Assembly (NCBI RefSeq): GCF_049532985.1
Contig: NZ_CP186693.1
Span: 2,914,001-2,978,000, forward strand
DNA: 64,000 nt
Direction: 5' to 3'
From: Promicromonospora sp049532985
GTDB lineage: Bacteria > Actinomycetota > Actinomycetes > Actinomycetales > Cellulomonadaceae
Part shown: in pieces, positions 16,538 to 24,866 of the stretch
How the letters are laid out: each line of letters begins with the position of its first letter
How positions within the stretch are numbered: the first letter of the stretch is position 1
Notes under the pieces: generated by a model
The model's input: only the letters and a program-made list of their open reading frames with translations
Database searches by the model: none
What the model was told of the DNA's origin: nothing
Made by a program: the position numbers and the translations under genes

Positions 16538-17875
16538 TCATCGCCGCCGCCAGCCACCGTCCTTCTGCTCGGCCAGTCCCATCAGCTCCAGCAGTCCCAG
16601 CGCACCCGTCGTCTCGCCCAGTGCCAGGCCCGCCGCGCGGGCCACCGATCGCTCGTGGGCCGGTCTACGCACGGGCAGCGCGTCGAGCACGGCCTTGCCG
16701 GCGGCGTCGAGGTCGTCCTCGGGACGCGTCTCACCCCGGCGTGGCGGCGCGGTCTCCCCTGCGTCCCCGACCAGCTCGGCGGCCTCGGCGGCGTCCGTGA
16801 CACACACCGCGGCGCCGCGGCGGAGCAGCTCGTGGCAGCCCGCCGACGCCATCGAGGTGACCGGCCCGGGGACCGCGCCGAGCGGCCGCAGCAGTCGCAC
16901 GGCGTGGTTGGCGGTGGACAGCGCGCCGGAGCGCACGGACGCCTCGATCACCACCGTGCCGGACGTGAGCGCCGCGATCAGCCGGTTCCGCTTGAGGAAG
17001 CGCTGCTTGCCCGGCACCGAGCCCGGTGGCACCTCGCTCACCACGGCGCCACCCTGGTCGGCGGCCCGACGCAGCAGGTCGGTGCTGCTCGCCGGGTACA
17101 ACCGGTCGACGCCGCCGGCCAGAAAGGCCACGGTCGGCGCACCGGAGACCAGCGCGCCCCGGTGGGCCTCCGCGTCGATGCCCGCGGCGCCCCCGGAGAC
17201 CACGGTGAACCCGCGGTCGGCCAGGCCGCACGCGAGGGATCGTGTCACCCGGATGCCGTAGTCGGTGCATGCGCGCGACCCGACGAGCGACACCGAGCGC
17301 TCCGCGAGCCTGCCGAGCTCCGGTTCCCCGCGTACCCAGAGCGACAACGGCGCGATGGCACGCAGGGCACCCAGCGATACCGGCCAGCGCGGGTCCTCCG
17401 GGGTCAGGAAAGTGCCGCCGTACCGGTCGAGCACCGCGAGCTCACCGGCGGGATCGAGCCGCTCGAGCCGAGGTGCCCAGCGCCGGACGGCCGCCACGAC
17501 GAGCTCCACCGCCCGCGCCCCTGAGGCCGCCGGCCCCTCCGTCGCCGACTTCTCCGTGGCCGGTCCTTCCGCCGCCAGTCCTTGCGCCGGTCCTTCCGCG
17601 ACCGGTCCGAGCAACCGCCCGGGTGCGTCCGCGGCCCCGCCGAACAGCGCCCGGCCACCCGCGATCCGATGGAGCACTGCCTGCGCCTGTTCCGGCGCAC
17701 CGGCCGCGTCCACCAGCCAGCGGAGCGCGTCCACCGGGCCGAGGCTGTCCACCAGGGCGCCCGCCACGGGATCGCCCGGCTCGGCGAGGCGGCTCCACGC
17801 GGCCCGGGCCAGGACCGGGTCGTCGGCGTCGAACCGGAGGCCGGGTCCGGGCCGTCCGAAGAGCGCGTCAGGCAT
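16538..17875 (-). CDS. dprA: DNA-processing protein DprA (Smf)
   Basis: A 445-residue protein that binds incoming single-stranded DNA and loads RecA. The Rossmann core shows SLVGSRACTDYG, VVSGGAAGIDAEAHRGAL, KQRFLKRNRLIAAL and VIEASVRSGAL, all DprA hallmarks. The N-terminus has a helix-hairpin-like region, an alanine-rich insertion near 115-145, and the C-terminus a winged-helix segment (GKAVLDALPV onward). Start ATG 17875 overlaps the comM stop by 8 nt (ATGCCTGA). With comM directly upstream it forms the usual actinobacterial comM-dprA pair. Confidence 0.93.
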   Translation of the reverse strand: MPDALFGRPGPGLRFDADDPVLARAAWSRLAEPGDPVAGALVDSLGPVDALRWLVDAAGAPEQAQAVLHRIAGGRALFGGAADAPGRLLGPVAEGPAQGLAAEGPATEKSATEGPAASGARAVELVVAAVRRWAPRLERLDPAGELAVLDRYGGTFLTPEDPRWPVSLGALRAIAPLSLWVRGEPELGRLAERSVSLVGSRACTDYGIRVTRSLACGLADRGFTVVSGGAAGIDAEAHRGALVSGAPTVAFLAGGVDRLYPASSTDLLRRAADQGGAVVSEVPPGSVPGKQRFLKRNRLIAALTSGTVVIEASVRSGALSTANHAVRLLRPLGAVPGPVTSMASAGCHELLRRGAAVCVTDAAEAAELVGDAGETAPPRRGETRPEDDLDAAGKAVLDALPVRRPAHERSVARAAGLALGETTGALGLLELMGLAEQKDGGWRRR

Positions 17876-19415
17876 GGTCGCCTCCCGTGCGCAGCAGCAG
17901 CGCGTTGCCGACGTCGGCCACGGTCGGCGCCGCACGGCCCGCGAGGTCCGCGACGGTCCAGGCGATCCGCAGCACCCGGTCCACCCCGCGCAGGCTCAAC
18001 GTCCCGGCCGTCATCGCGCGGTCGATCGGGCCCAGCAGCCCCGGGCGCGGCCGGAGCAGCTCGCGCAGGAACCGCCCGGGCATCTCGACGTTGGTCGACC
18101 AGGGTGTCTGGGCCAGCCGGGCGCGCGCCGCCTCGCGGGCGCCGAGCACCCGGGCCGCCACCGCCGCCGTCGGCTCGGAGGAGCCCTCGAGCCGCTCGAC
18201 CCGGTCCACGCGCCGCACCTCGACCTGGACGTCGACGCGGTCCAGGAGCGGGCCGGACAGACGCGCGAGGTACCGGCGGCGCACGGTCGGCGAGCAGCTG
18301 CAGTCCAGCCCCTTGCCGACCGCCATCCCGCACGGGCAGGGGTTGGCCGCCAGGACGAGCTGGAAGCGGGCCGGGTAGCGGGCCGCACCGCCCGACCGAT
18401 GGATCACGAGCTCGCCCTGCTCCAGCGGCTGGCGGAGCGTCTCCAGCACGTCGGACCGGAACTCCGGGGCCTCGTCCATGAACAGGATGCCCCGGTGTGC
18501 CCGCGACACCGCACCGGGACGCGGCACGCCAGACCCGCCGCCCACCACGGCCGCCGGCGTCGCCGTGTGGTGCGGGTCCTCGAACGGGGGCCGGCGGATC
18601 AGCCCGCCGCCCGGGTCGAACGTGCCCGCTACGGAGTGCACGGCCGTGACCTCGACCGCCTCCTGGTCCGTCAGGTCGGGCAGGATCCCCGGCAGGCGGG
18701 ACGCCAGCATCGTCTTGCCCGCACCCGGCGGCCCGACCAGGAACAGGTGGTGCCCGCCGGCGGCGGCCACCTCCAGGGCGAACCGCGGCCGGTCCTGGCC
18801 GAGCACGTCGGCGAGGTCACCGGGCAGCCGGGCGGGCGGCGCGGAGCGTTCCGGCCGGACCGTCACCACCTCGCGCACCAGCTCGGGCGGGCCACCGTGC
18901 AGCACCAGCACCTCGGCGAGGCTGGCGGCACCGACCACCCGCGCACCAGGCACCAGGCGCGCCTCGTCGAGGTCCCCCGCGGCCACGACCACGTCCGGGA
19001 AGCCGGCGTCGACCGCGGCCGCGACCGACGGCAGCACTCCCCGCACGGGCCGCAGCCGCCCGTCGAGCCCGAGCTCGCCCAGGTGCACCGTCCGGGCCAG
19101 GCTCTCCTGGCGCAGCCCCGGCGACGCCGGGCCGTCGGCGCCGGCCAGGACCGCCACGGCGATCGCCAGGTCGTAGGCGCTGCCGCGCTTGCGCAGCGAC
19201 GCGGGCGACAGGTTCACCGTGATCTTCCTGACCGGCCACGGGACCCCGGAGGAGGTCACCGCCGCACGCACCCGGTCCCGCGACTCGCTCAGCGCGGTGT
19301 CCGGAAGCCCCACCAGGGTGAAGCCCGGCACGGACGCCGCCAGGTGCGCCTGCACCTCCACGACGTGCCCCTGCATCCCGACGAGCGACACCGCCCGCGT
19401 GGTCGCCACCCCCAT
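17868..19415 (-). CDS. comM: YifB/ComM-type Mg-chelatase-like AAA+ helicase
   Basis: A 515-residue protein. The N-terminal Lon-S5-like domain begins TRAVSLVGMQGHVVEV and contains PGFTLVGLPDTALSE. The AAA+ core has Walker A GPPGAGKTMLASRLPG, Walker B-like GILFMDEAPEF, and the YifB cysteine region NPCPCG. Family knowledge: ComM is a hexameric helicase that drives branch migration during transformation recombination. Start ATG 19415 overlaps the yraN stop by one base (TGATG). The longer upstream frame lies inside yraN in another frame and is rejected. Confidence 0.93.
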   Translation of the reverse strand: MGVATTRAVSLVGMQGHVVEVQAHLAASVPGFTLVGLPDTALSESRDRVRAAVTSSGVPWPVRKITVNLSPASLRKRGSAYDLAIAVAVLAGADGPASPGLRQESLARTVHLGELGLDGRLRPVRGVLPSVAAAVDAGFPDVVVAAGDLDEARLVPGARVVGAASLAEVLVLHGGPPELVREVVTVRPERSAPPARLPGDLADVLGQDRPRFALEVAAAGGHHLFLVGPPGAGKTMLASRLPGILPDLTDQEAVEVTAVHSVAGTFDPGGGLIRRPPFEDPHHTATPAAVVGGGSGVPRPGAVSRAHRGILFMDEAPEFRSDVLETLRQPLEQGELVIHRSGGAARYPARFQLVLAANPCPCGMAVGKGLDCSCSPTVRRRYLARLSGPLLDRVDVQVEVRRVDRVERLEGSSEPTAAVAARVLGAREAARARLAQTPWSTNVEMPGRFLRELLRPRPGLLGPIDRAMTAGTLSLRGVDRVLRIAWTVADLAGRAAPTVADVGNALLLRTGGDHA

Positions 19416-19882
19416 CAGGCCACCGCCTCGAGGTGCTCGACCACGGCCCGGCCACGCCGGGGCAGGGTCACGGCAACGACGTCGATCCGGATCGAGCCGA
19501 AGCTCGTCCGCGTGTCCGAGAGGACCGGCGCCGCGCCGGCAGACGCCCCGCCGGGAGCCCCGACCGGCATCGGGACCGACGCCGCCTCCTCGGCGAACTG
19601 CGCCGCCACCGTCCGTTCCCGGAACGCGGTGAGCCACTGCCCGGTCAGCCGCTTGACCCGCGCCAGCTTGCGCGCCGTGACCGCCTCGGCCGGATGACCG
19701 TAGCCGAGACCGGTCCGTGTCTTGACCTCGACCACCACCAGCACGTCGCCGTCGACCGCGACGATGTCGAGCTCACCGTCCTTGCCGCGCCAGTTGGTGT
19801 CGAGCACCGCCCAGCCGCGCTCCTCCAGGTACCGCCGCGCCACCCGCTCGCCGTACCGGCCCACGCCGTCCTTCTTCGCCAT
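19415..19882 (-). CDS. UPF0102 (YraN) nuclease-fold protein
   Basis: A 155-residue protein of the UPF0102 family, with a PD-(D/E)XK-like core: YGERVARRYLEERGW, then WRGKDGELDIVAVDGDVLVVVEVKTR. The acidic residues of ELDIV and the VEVK motif are the expected metal-binding set. An Ala/Gly/Pro insertion of about 25 residues (VPMPVGAPGGASAG) interrupts the C-terminal half before SIRIDVVAV. Start ATG 19882 is chosen since GGAGG lies 8 nt upstream; GTG 19891 would overlap that site. It is the first gene of yraN-comM-dprA. Function is unknown; a link to DNA processing is inferred from context. Confidence 0.88.
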   Translation of the reverse strand: MAKKDGVGRYGERVARRYLEERGWAVLDTNWRGKDGELDIVAVDGDVLVVVEVKTRTGLGYGHPAEAVTARKLARVKRLTGQWLTAFRERTVAAQFAEEAASVPMPVGAPGGASAGAAPVLSDTRTSFGSIRIDVVAVTLPRRGRAVVEHLEAVA

Positions 19883-20036
19883 CGCGTCCACCTCCGTGAC
19901 CAGCCTTGGTCACGACAGGGGGCGACGGCGGCGACGGCGGGCTCACATGTGCACAGACCGACGATCCACAGGCTCGGCGTAACGCTCGCAGCCCTGGAAC
20001 GGCGGCAGGAGGGTCCCTACCGGCCCGGGACGAGTT

Positions 20037-20336
20037 TCAGAGGGCCAGCTCGGCCTTCGCCAGCTCCTCGACGTTCACGTCCTTGAACGTCACGACGCGC
20101 ACCGACTTCACGAAGCGGGCGGAACGGTAGACGTCCCACACCCAGGCGTCCCCGAGCCGCAGCTCGAAGTACACCTCACCCGCCGCCGACCGCACCTGCA
20201 GGTCCACCTGGTTGGCCAGGTAGAAACGGCGTTCGGTCTCCACCACGTAGGAGAACAGGCCCACCACGTCGCGGTACTCGCGATAGAGCGCTAGCTCCAT
20301 CTCCGTCTCGTAGTTCTCGAGGTCTTCGGCGCTCAC
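20037..20336 (-). CDS. DUF2469 family protein
   Basis: A 99-residue acidic protein that matches the actinobacterial DUF2469 family (M. tuberculosis Rv2901c type): MSAEDLENYETEMELALYRE then VVGLFSYVVETERRFYLAN. Family knowledge: it is found beside rnhB and yraN in most actinobacteria, and its function is undetermined. GTG 20336 is the start, 7 nt after the rnhB stop. No membrane segment or signal is seen. The tight spacing suggests co-translation with rnhB. Confidence 0.9.
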   Translation of the reverse strand: MSAEDLENYETEMELALYREYRDVVGLFSYVVETERRFYLANQVDLQVRSAAGEVYFELRLGDAWVWDVYRSARFVKSVRVVTFKDVNVEELAKAELAL

Positions 20337-20343
20337 GACGACA

Positions 20344-21033
20344 TCATCCCACCGACGCCGCGGTTCCGGGCAGGTTCCAGGACCTGCGGTGCTGCGGCGT
20401 CGGCCCGTGCAGGCCCAGGGCGTCCATGTGCGCCTTGGCGCTGTAGCCCTTGTTCTGGTCCCACGCGTACTCGGGGTGCCGCTGGGCCAGCTCGACGAGG
20501 ATCGCGTCGCGCTCGACCTTGGCCAGCACGCTGGCGGCGGCGACCGAGGTGCACGTCATGTCGGCCTTGACCAGGGTGCGCACCGCGGGCTCGGGCACGT
20601 CGTCGTCCGGGATCTCCGACGCCGCGAACAGGTCGAGCGCCGGCCTGGACAGCCAGTCGTGCTTGCCGTCCAGCACCACCACGTCGACGTCTCCGCAGAC
20701 CAGCCGCACCTGCGCGAGCGCTCGCCGGCCCGCGAGCCGGAGCGCCGCGATGATCCCGACCTCGTCGATCTCGGCCGGTCCTGCGTGTCCGACGCCCCAG
20801 GCCACAGCCCAGCGCCGCACGGCGGGAGCGATGGCCTCGCGCGCGGCGGGCGTCAGGAGCTTCGAGTCCGCCACGCCCTTCGGCCCGGTGCGGGTGGTGG
20901 CGTCCACCACCACGACACCCACGCTGACCGGGCCCGCCAGGGCCCCGCGCCCCACCTCGTCCATGCCCGCCACGAGGCGGGCGCCCGAGGCGAGGAGCGC
21001 GCGCTCCTGCCGCAGGGTCGGCACCGTGACCAC
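20344..21033 (-). CDS. rnhB: Ribonuclease HII
   Basis: A 229-residue enzyme that removes RNA from RNA-DNA hybrids and single misincorporated ribonucleotides. The catalytic region VAGMDEVGRGALAGPV holds the Asp-Glu pair. DGKHDWL and VKADMTCTSVAAASVLAKVERD supply further acidic ligands and the GYSAKAHMDAL segment is conserved. GTG 21033 is used, 3 nt after the lepB stop. It is followed by DUF2469. No anomaly. Confidence 0.95.
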   Translation of the reverse strand: MVTVPTLRQERALLASGARLVAGMDEVGRGALAGPVSVGVVVVDATTRTGPKGVADSKLLTPAAREAIAPAVRRWAVAWGVGHAGPAEIDEVGIIAALRLAGRRALAQVRLVCGDVDVVVLDGKHDWLSRPALDLFAASEIPDDDVPEPAVRTLVKADMTCTSVAAASVLAKVERDAILVELAQRHPEYAWDQNKGYSAKAHMDALGLHGPTPQHRRSWNLPGTAASVG

Positions 21034-21036
21034 GGC

Positions 21037-21852
21037 CTACTCCCCCGCGGGTGGCTCGTCGGGAACGTTCGCGAAGACGTCGGACGGGGTGCTGTGCCAG
21101 TTCAGCCGGTCCAGCGGCCACACGGTGGCGAACGCCGTGCCCACGACGTTCTCGACGGGGACGAACCCGCCGCCCGGCTTGCCGCGGTTGTACCGCGAGT
21201 CCTGCGAGTTCTGCCGGTTGTCGCCCATGACCCACAGCATGCCGTCGGGCACCGTGACCTCGAACGAGTCCTGGCTCGGGATCGACCCCGGCTTGATGTA
21301 CGTCTCGTCGATCGGCGTGCCGTTCACCGAGACGCGACCCTCGGCGTCGCAGCACTCCACCGTGTCGCCGGGCAGGCCGATCAGGCGCTTGATGAGGTGG
21401 TCACCGGTGTCCTGCGGCAGCAGACCCACCGTGGTCAGGAACGACACCGCGGCGTCGCCGATCGGCCCGCGCTCCGGCGGCACGTACGGCGGGAGCCAGT
21501 CACCCGGGTCCACGAAGACGACGATGTCCCCGTGCTCCAGGTCGAACGGGCCGGGTGTCAGCCGCGACGCCATGACGCGGTCGCCCTGCGTCAGCGTGTC
21601 CTCCATGGAGGCGCTCGGGATGTAGAACGGCTGCACCAGGAAGGTCTTGATCAGCCACGACAGCACCAGCGCGCTGACCACGATGATGCCGATCTCCCGC
21701 AGCATCGCGAGAACGCCCGACTGCTGCTTCGGTGCACGACCGTGCGCGGCCCCGTCCCGACGATGCGCCCCGCTGTTGCCCCACGGATCTGCTGCGCTCA
21801 ACGGCGTCCCATCGGTAGGGGTGGGCGGTGCCACCCGGTCGAAACTCGTCAC
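21037..21852 (-). CDS. lepB: Signal peptidase I
   Basis: A 271-residue S26A membrane protease that removes Sec and Tat signal peptides. One membrane helix (LREIGIIVVSALVLSWLIKT) precedes the catalytic Ser in IPSASMEDTL. The general-base Lys is in HLIKRLIGLPGD and the C-terminal box is VMGDNRQNSQDSRY. The cytoplasmic N-terminus of about 50 residues is disordered. The start is uncertain: GTG 21852 (VTSFDR) has AGAGGTGA well upstream, while GTG 21909 would lengthen it by 19 residues. It follows rplS after a terminator. Confidence 0.93.
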   Translation of the reverse strand: MTSFDRVAPPTPTDGTPLSAADPWGNSGAHRRDGAAHGRAPKQQSGVLAMLREIGIIVVSALVLSWLIKTFLVQPFYIPSASMEDTLTQGDRVMASRLTPGPFDLEHGDIVVFVDPGDWLPPYVPPERGPIGDAAVSFLTTVGLLPQDTGDHLIKRLIGLPGDTVECCDAEGRVSVNGTPIDETYIKPGSIPSQDSFEVTVPDGMLWVMGDNRQNSQDSRYNRGKPGGGFVPVENVVGTAFATVWPLDRLNWHSTPSDVFANVPDEPPAGE

Positions 21853-21951
21853 GAGGGTAACTCTGTCACCTCTCGGTGCCCGCGGCGAAACGGCCTCGCG
21901 AGCCCACACCGACCCCGTCTGATATCACCACAGAACGGGGCACGCGCGGCA

Positions 21952-21986
21952 TCGGCCGCCACCCTCCGACAGAGGGTGACGGCCGA
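21952..21986 (-). terminator. 15-bp hairpin after rplS
   Basis: Arms 21952-21966 and 21972-21986 pair with one mismatch (stem ends in CACCCTC/GAGGGTG) around a CGACA loop. It lies 20 nt beyond the rplS stop on the minus strand and should end the rplS transcript before lepB. Confidence 0.75.
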
Positions 21987-22006
21987 CACGGGAACGCTCG
22001 GAAGCG

Positions 22007-22354
22007 TCAGACCTCGCGCTTCTCGCGGATCTTCGCCTTCTTGCCGCGCAGCTCGCGCAGGTAGTACAGCTTCGCGCGACGCACGTCACCACGGGTGACG
22101 ACCTCGATCGACTCGATGGTCGGCGCGTGCAGCGGGAACTTGCGCTCCACGCCCACACCGAAGCTGACCTTGCGGACCGCGAACGTCTCGCCGATCCCAC
22201 CGCCGTGGCGGGAGATGACGACGCCCTGGAACGCCTGGACGCGAGAGCGGTTGCCCTCGACGACCTTGACGTTGACCTTGACGGTGTCACCGGCGCGGAA
22301 CGCCGGGATGTCGGACCGCAGCGAGGCGGCGTCGATCATGTCGAGCTTCTGCAT
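22007..22354 (-). CDS. rplS: 50S ribosomal protein L19
   Basis: A 115-residue large-subunit protein located at the subunit interface. The family sequence is clear from MQKLDMIDAASL through FRAGDTVKVNVKVVEGNRSR and FAVRKVSFGVGVERKFPLHA to KLYYLRELRGKKAKI. ATG 22354 is chosen: GGAGAG lies 7 nt upstream and the product starts exactly where L19 proteins do. The gene stands between trmD and lepB with its own terminator and a likely own promoter. Confidence 0.96.
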   Translation of the reverse strand: MQKLDMIDAASLRSDIPAFRAGDTVKVNVKVVEGNRSRVQAFQGVVISRHGGGIGETFAVRKVSFGVGVERKFPLHAPTIESIEVVTRGDVRRAKLYYLRELRGKKAKIREKREV

Positions 22355-22405
22355 CGTTCTCTCCGGGCCTGCCACAGGTCAGGCGCGAATATCGTGGGCC
22401 CCGCC

Positions 22406-22421
22406 GCGGCCGTACGGCCGC
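22406..22421. repeat. 16-bp perfect palindrome in the rplS leader
   Basis: GCGGCCGTACGGCCGC lies about 52 nt before the rplS start codon, inside the expected 5' untranslated region. It could be a leader hairpin that affects L19 expression; no known L19 autoregulatory fold is recognised. Confidence 0.5.
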
Positions 22422-22532
22422 CAGGGTCCCGGAAGGGTGAGGATGATGGTGCGGCTTGACCCGGTCAGGGACGGTTGCCCGCCCCGGTCGTCCCCTGTGG
22501 CAGAGACCTGACCGGCGACGCACCAACGGCTC

Positions 22533-22561
22533 ATTCTGCCACACATGCGGGTGCGCACCGA
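22533..22561 (-). promoter_or_regulatory. Candidate rplS promoter
   Basis: On the minus strand CAGAAT (22538-22533) is a plausible -10 and TCGGTG (22561-22556) a weak -35 at 17-bp spacing. It resembles the rpsP promoter candidate (TTGGTG, CACAAT). A start here would give a leader of about 170 nt. Confidence 0.35.
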
Positions 22562-22578
22562 CACCTACGCGTGTGATG

Positions 22579-23358
22579 TCAGGCCCGCACCAGCGCGTTC
22601 CCGTCGGCCCCGGGCACCCACCCGAGCTCCGCGAGCAGCGCCAGGTCGTGCTTGTCCAGACCCGCCGGGTCCAGGGCCGCGATCATGTCCGGTCGGCGCG
22701 CGGCGGTCCGCTCCAGGGCCCGGTCCCGGCGCCAGCGCTCGATCCGTGCGTGGTGCCCCGACAGCAGCACCTCCGGGATCTCCAGGTCCGCCCACGCCGG
22801 CGGCTTCGTGTACACGGGGTACTCGAGCAGGCCCGCGGCGCCGTGCGACTCCTCGACCAGGGACTCCGGGTTGCCGACCATGCCGGGCACCAGCCGCGCG
22901 ACGGCCTCGATCATCACGAGCGAGGCGACCTCGCCGCCGTTGAGCACGTAGTCGCCGATCGAGAGCTCCCGCACGGTGACCCCGGCCGCGCGGTAGTGCT
23001 CGGCGACGCGGGCGTCGATGCCCTCGTAGCGCCCGCACGCGAACACGAGCTGCTCGGCCGTCGCCAGCTCCTCGGCGTGCCGCTGGGTGAACACCTCGCC
23101 CGACGGCGTGGGGACGATGAGCTGGGCACCCGGCGTCAGTACGTCGTCCAGGGCGACGCCCCACACGTCGGGCCGCATGACCATGCCCGCTCCCCCGCCG
23201 AACGGTGTGTCGTCCACGGTGCGGTGCCGGTCGGTGGTCCAGTCCCGCAGGTCGTGCACCCGCAGGTCCAGCAGGCCGCGCTGCCGCGCCTTGCCGACCA
23301 GCGACAGGTCGAGGACCGACAGGTAGTCGGGGAAGATCGAGACGACGTCGACCCGCAC
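22579..23358 (-). CDS. trmD: tRNA (guanine-N1-)-methyltransferase TrmD
   Basis: A 259-residue SPOUT-fold enzyme that makes m1G37 in tRNAs reading CNN and some other codons, preventing frameshifts. Conserved parts: VDVVSIFPDYL at the N-terminus, DTPFGGGAGMVMRPDV, VFACGRYEGIDARV, and ELSIGDYVLNGGEVAS, which form the trefoil-knot SAM pocket. GTG 23358 starts it one base after the rimM stop. The rimM-trmD order is conserved. No anomaly. Confidence 0.95.
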   Translation of the reverse strand: MRVDVVSIFPDYLSVLDLSLVGKARQRGLLDLRVHDLRDWTTDRHRTVDDTPFGGGAGMVMRPDVWGVALDDVLTPGAQLIVPTPSGEVFTQRHAEELATAEQLVFACGRYEGIDARVAEHYRAAGVTVRELSIGDYVLNGGEVASLVMIEAVARLVPGMVGNPESLVEESHGAAGLLEYPVYTKPPAWADLEIPEVLLSGHHARIERWRRDRALERTAARRPDMIAALDPAGLDKHDLALLAELGWVPGADGNALVRA

Positions 23359-23359
23359 G

Positions 23360-23926
23360 TCAGCCGTCCTCGCCGTCGACGTCGTCGGCCCGGTCCACGA
23401 TCGCGGCGTCCGCGTCCCGCGCGAGAAGGCCGCCGGGCGGCGTGAGCACCACGCGACCGCCGGCGACGTCGACCACGGGCACGATCGCCATCACGAACGG
23501 CACCAGGGTGCGGGCCGTGCCGCCGTCGGGCAGCGTCTCCTCGACGAGCAGGGCCTCGTGGGCCGGCAGGTACTCCAGCGTGACGACGGTGCCCACCACG
23601 GTGCCGTCCTCCAGCTCGGCGCGCAGGCCCGCCAGCTCGTGCGGGTACCAGGCGTCCTCCTCGTCGGAGGCGTCCGCCTCGACGACGAGCTCGACGCCCC
23701 GCAGCTCCTCGGCCGCGTTCCGGTCGGGCACCTCGGCGAACGTCACCAGCCACCGTCCCTGGTGCTGCCGGGCGTGCGTCACCGTGAGCGGTCCCGCGTC
23801 GGCGGGCACCGTCTCCAGCCGCTCGCCGACGGCGAGCCGGACCTCCGGCTCGTCCGTGCGCAGGTCCAGGGCCACCTCGCCCTTGAGCCCGTGCGCCTTG
23901 GTGACGCGGGCCACGGTGAGCTGCAT
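23360..23926 (-). CDS. rimM: Ribosome maturation factor RimM
   Basis: A 188-residue 16S rRNA processing factor that binds S19 during 30S head assembly. The N-terminal RimM domain opens MQLTVARVTKAHGLKGEVALDL. The C-terminal PRC-barrel includes EEDAWYPHELAGLRAEL and LVPFVMAIVPVVDVAGGRVVL. Start ATG 23926 with GAGGAG 5 nt upstream. It is followed at once by trmD. It is separated from khpA by a hairpin at 23946-23977. Confidence 0.94.
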   Translation of the reverse strand: MQLTVARVTKAHGLKGEVALDLRTDEPEVRLAVGERLETVPADAGPLTVTHARQHQGRWLVTFAEVPDRNAAEELRGVELVVEADASDEEDAWYPHELAGLRAELEDGTVVGTVVTLEYLPAHEALLVEETLPDGGTARTLVPFVMAIVPVVDVAGGRVVLTPPGGLLARDADAAIVDRADDVDGEDG

Positions 23927-23945
23927 GTCTCTCCTCGAAGATGAG

Positions 23946-23977
23946 CGAGGCCCGGTCCACGTCCGGACCGGGCCTCG
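23946..23977 (-). terminator. 13-bp hairpin between khpA and rimM
   Basis: CGAGGCCCGGTCC pairs exactly with its complement around a 6-nt loop. It stands between two co-oriented genes, 23 nt past khpA, so it may act as an attenuator or mRNA-processing point within the rpsP operon. Confidence 0.65.
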
Positions 23978-24000
23978 TCGTCGTGCTGGGTACCGAGCGG

Positions 24001-24240
24001 TCAGCGCCGGTCGACGTCCACGACGTCGACCCGCACCGGGCCGTCGGTGGCGAGCGCACCGATCACGGTGCGCAGGGCGCGCGCCGTGCGACCACCCCGG
24101 CCGATGACACGGCCCAGGTCGTCGGGGTGCACACGGACCTCGAGCAGGTCACCACGGCGCAGCGTCTTCGCGGAGACGCGTACGTCGTCCGGGTTGTCCA
24201 CGATGCCGCGCACCAGGTGCTCGAGGGCCTCCGAGAGCAT
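24001..24240 (-). CDS. khpA: KH-domain RNA-binding protein KhpA
   Basis: A 79-residue single KH domain protein with the GXXG loop seen in GRVIGRGGRTARAL. Family knowledge: KhpA pairs with KhpB in many Gram-positive bacteria and binds mRNAs affecting cell division. The ATG at 24240 overlaps the rpsP stop by one base (TGATG), so translation is coupled. The order rpsP-khpA-rimM-trmD is widely conserved. Confidence 0.92.
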   Translation of the reverse strand: MLSEALEHLVRGIVDNPDDVRVSAKTLRRGDLLEVRVHPDDLGRVIGRGGRTARALRTVIGALATDGPVRVDVVDVDRR

Positions 24241-24665
24241 CAGGCCTCGTCGCCCTCGGCCGGCTCGGCCGGAGCCTCGGCGGCGGCAGCGGCGGCCTTC
24301 TCGGCAGCCTTGGCCTTGGCCTTCTCGGCGTCGGCGTGCACGGCCTCGATCGCGGCGGCGGCGTCGGCCTTCTCGCCCTTGACCTTCAGGGTGCCCTCGG
24401 CACCCGGCAGGCCCTTGAACTTCTGCCAGTCACCGGTCACCTTGAGCAGAGCGGCGACCTGCTCGGTCGGCTGCGCGCCGACGCCGAGCCAGTACTGCGC
24501 GCGCTCCGACTTGATCTCGATGAGCGACGGCTCCTCGGTCGGGTGGTACTTGCCGATCTCCTCGATCACGCGACCGTCGCGCTTGGTGCGCGAGTCGGCG
24601 ACGACGACACGGTAGTACGGGGCCCGGATCTTGCCGAGGCGCTTGAGACGAATCTTGACGGCCAC
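24240..24665 (-). CDS. rpsP: 30S ribosomal protein S16
   Basis: A 141-residue protein. The S16 core is residues 1-90: VAVKIRLKRLGKIRAPYYRV, read as VKIRLKRLGK then PYYRVVVADS, followed by GRVIEEIGKYHP and WLGVGAQPTEQV. A tail of about 50 residues rich in Ala, Glu and Lys (AEKAKAKAAEKAAAAA) extends it, as in other actinobacteria. GTG 24665 is chosen; AGGAGTG lies upstream and the longer frame has no family match. It heads the rpsP-khpA-rimM-trmD operon. Confidence 0.95.
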   Translation of the reverse strand: MAVKIRLKRLGKIRAPYYRVVVADSRTKRDGRVIEEIGKYHPTEEPSLIEIKSERAQYWLGVGAQPTEQVAALLKVTGDWQKFKGLPGAEGTLKVKGEKADAAAAIEAVHADAEKAKAKAAEKAAAAAAEAPAEPAEGDEA

Positions 24666-24789
24666 GAAGTGGTCACTCCTGGTTCTGAATGGGATGGCCC
24701 GTGCACCGCGACGTGGGGTGACGCAGTGGGTGGGACCGGGACACGACCTGACCGGGTGAGAGGGGTCCGGGCACGCCGAGTACCTGCAC

Positions 24790-24819
24790 ATTGTGCCAGA
24801 CCGCGGAGGGCCTCACCAA
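24790..24819 (-). promoter_or_regulatory. Promoter of the rpsP operon
   Basis: On the minus strand TTGGTG (24819-24814) and CACAAT (24795-24790) are spaced by 18 bp. They lie about 125 nt before the rpsP start, inside the only gap upstream of the operon. The CACAAT hexamer recurs as a -10 before the HhH-GPD gene at 62752. Confidence 0.55.
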
Positions 24820-24866
24820 CCAGGCGTGCCTCACACCGCGCGGTCGCGACACGCCCGCGCGACCCG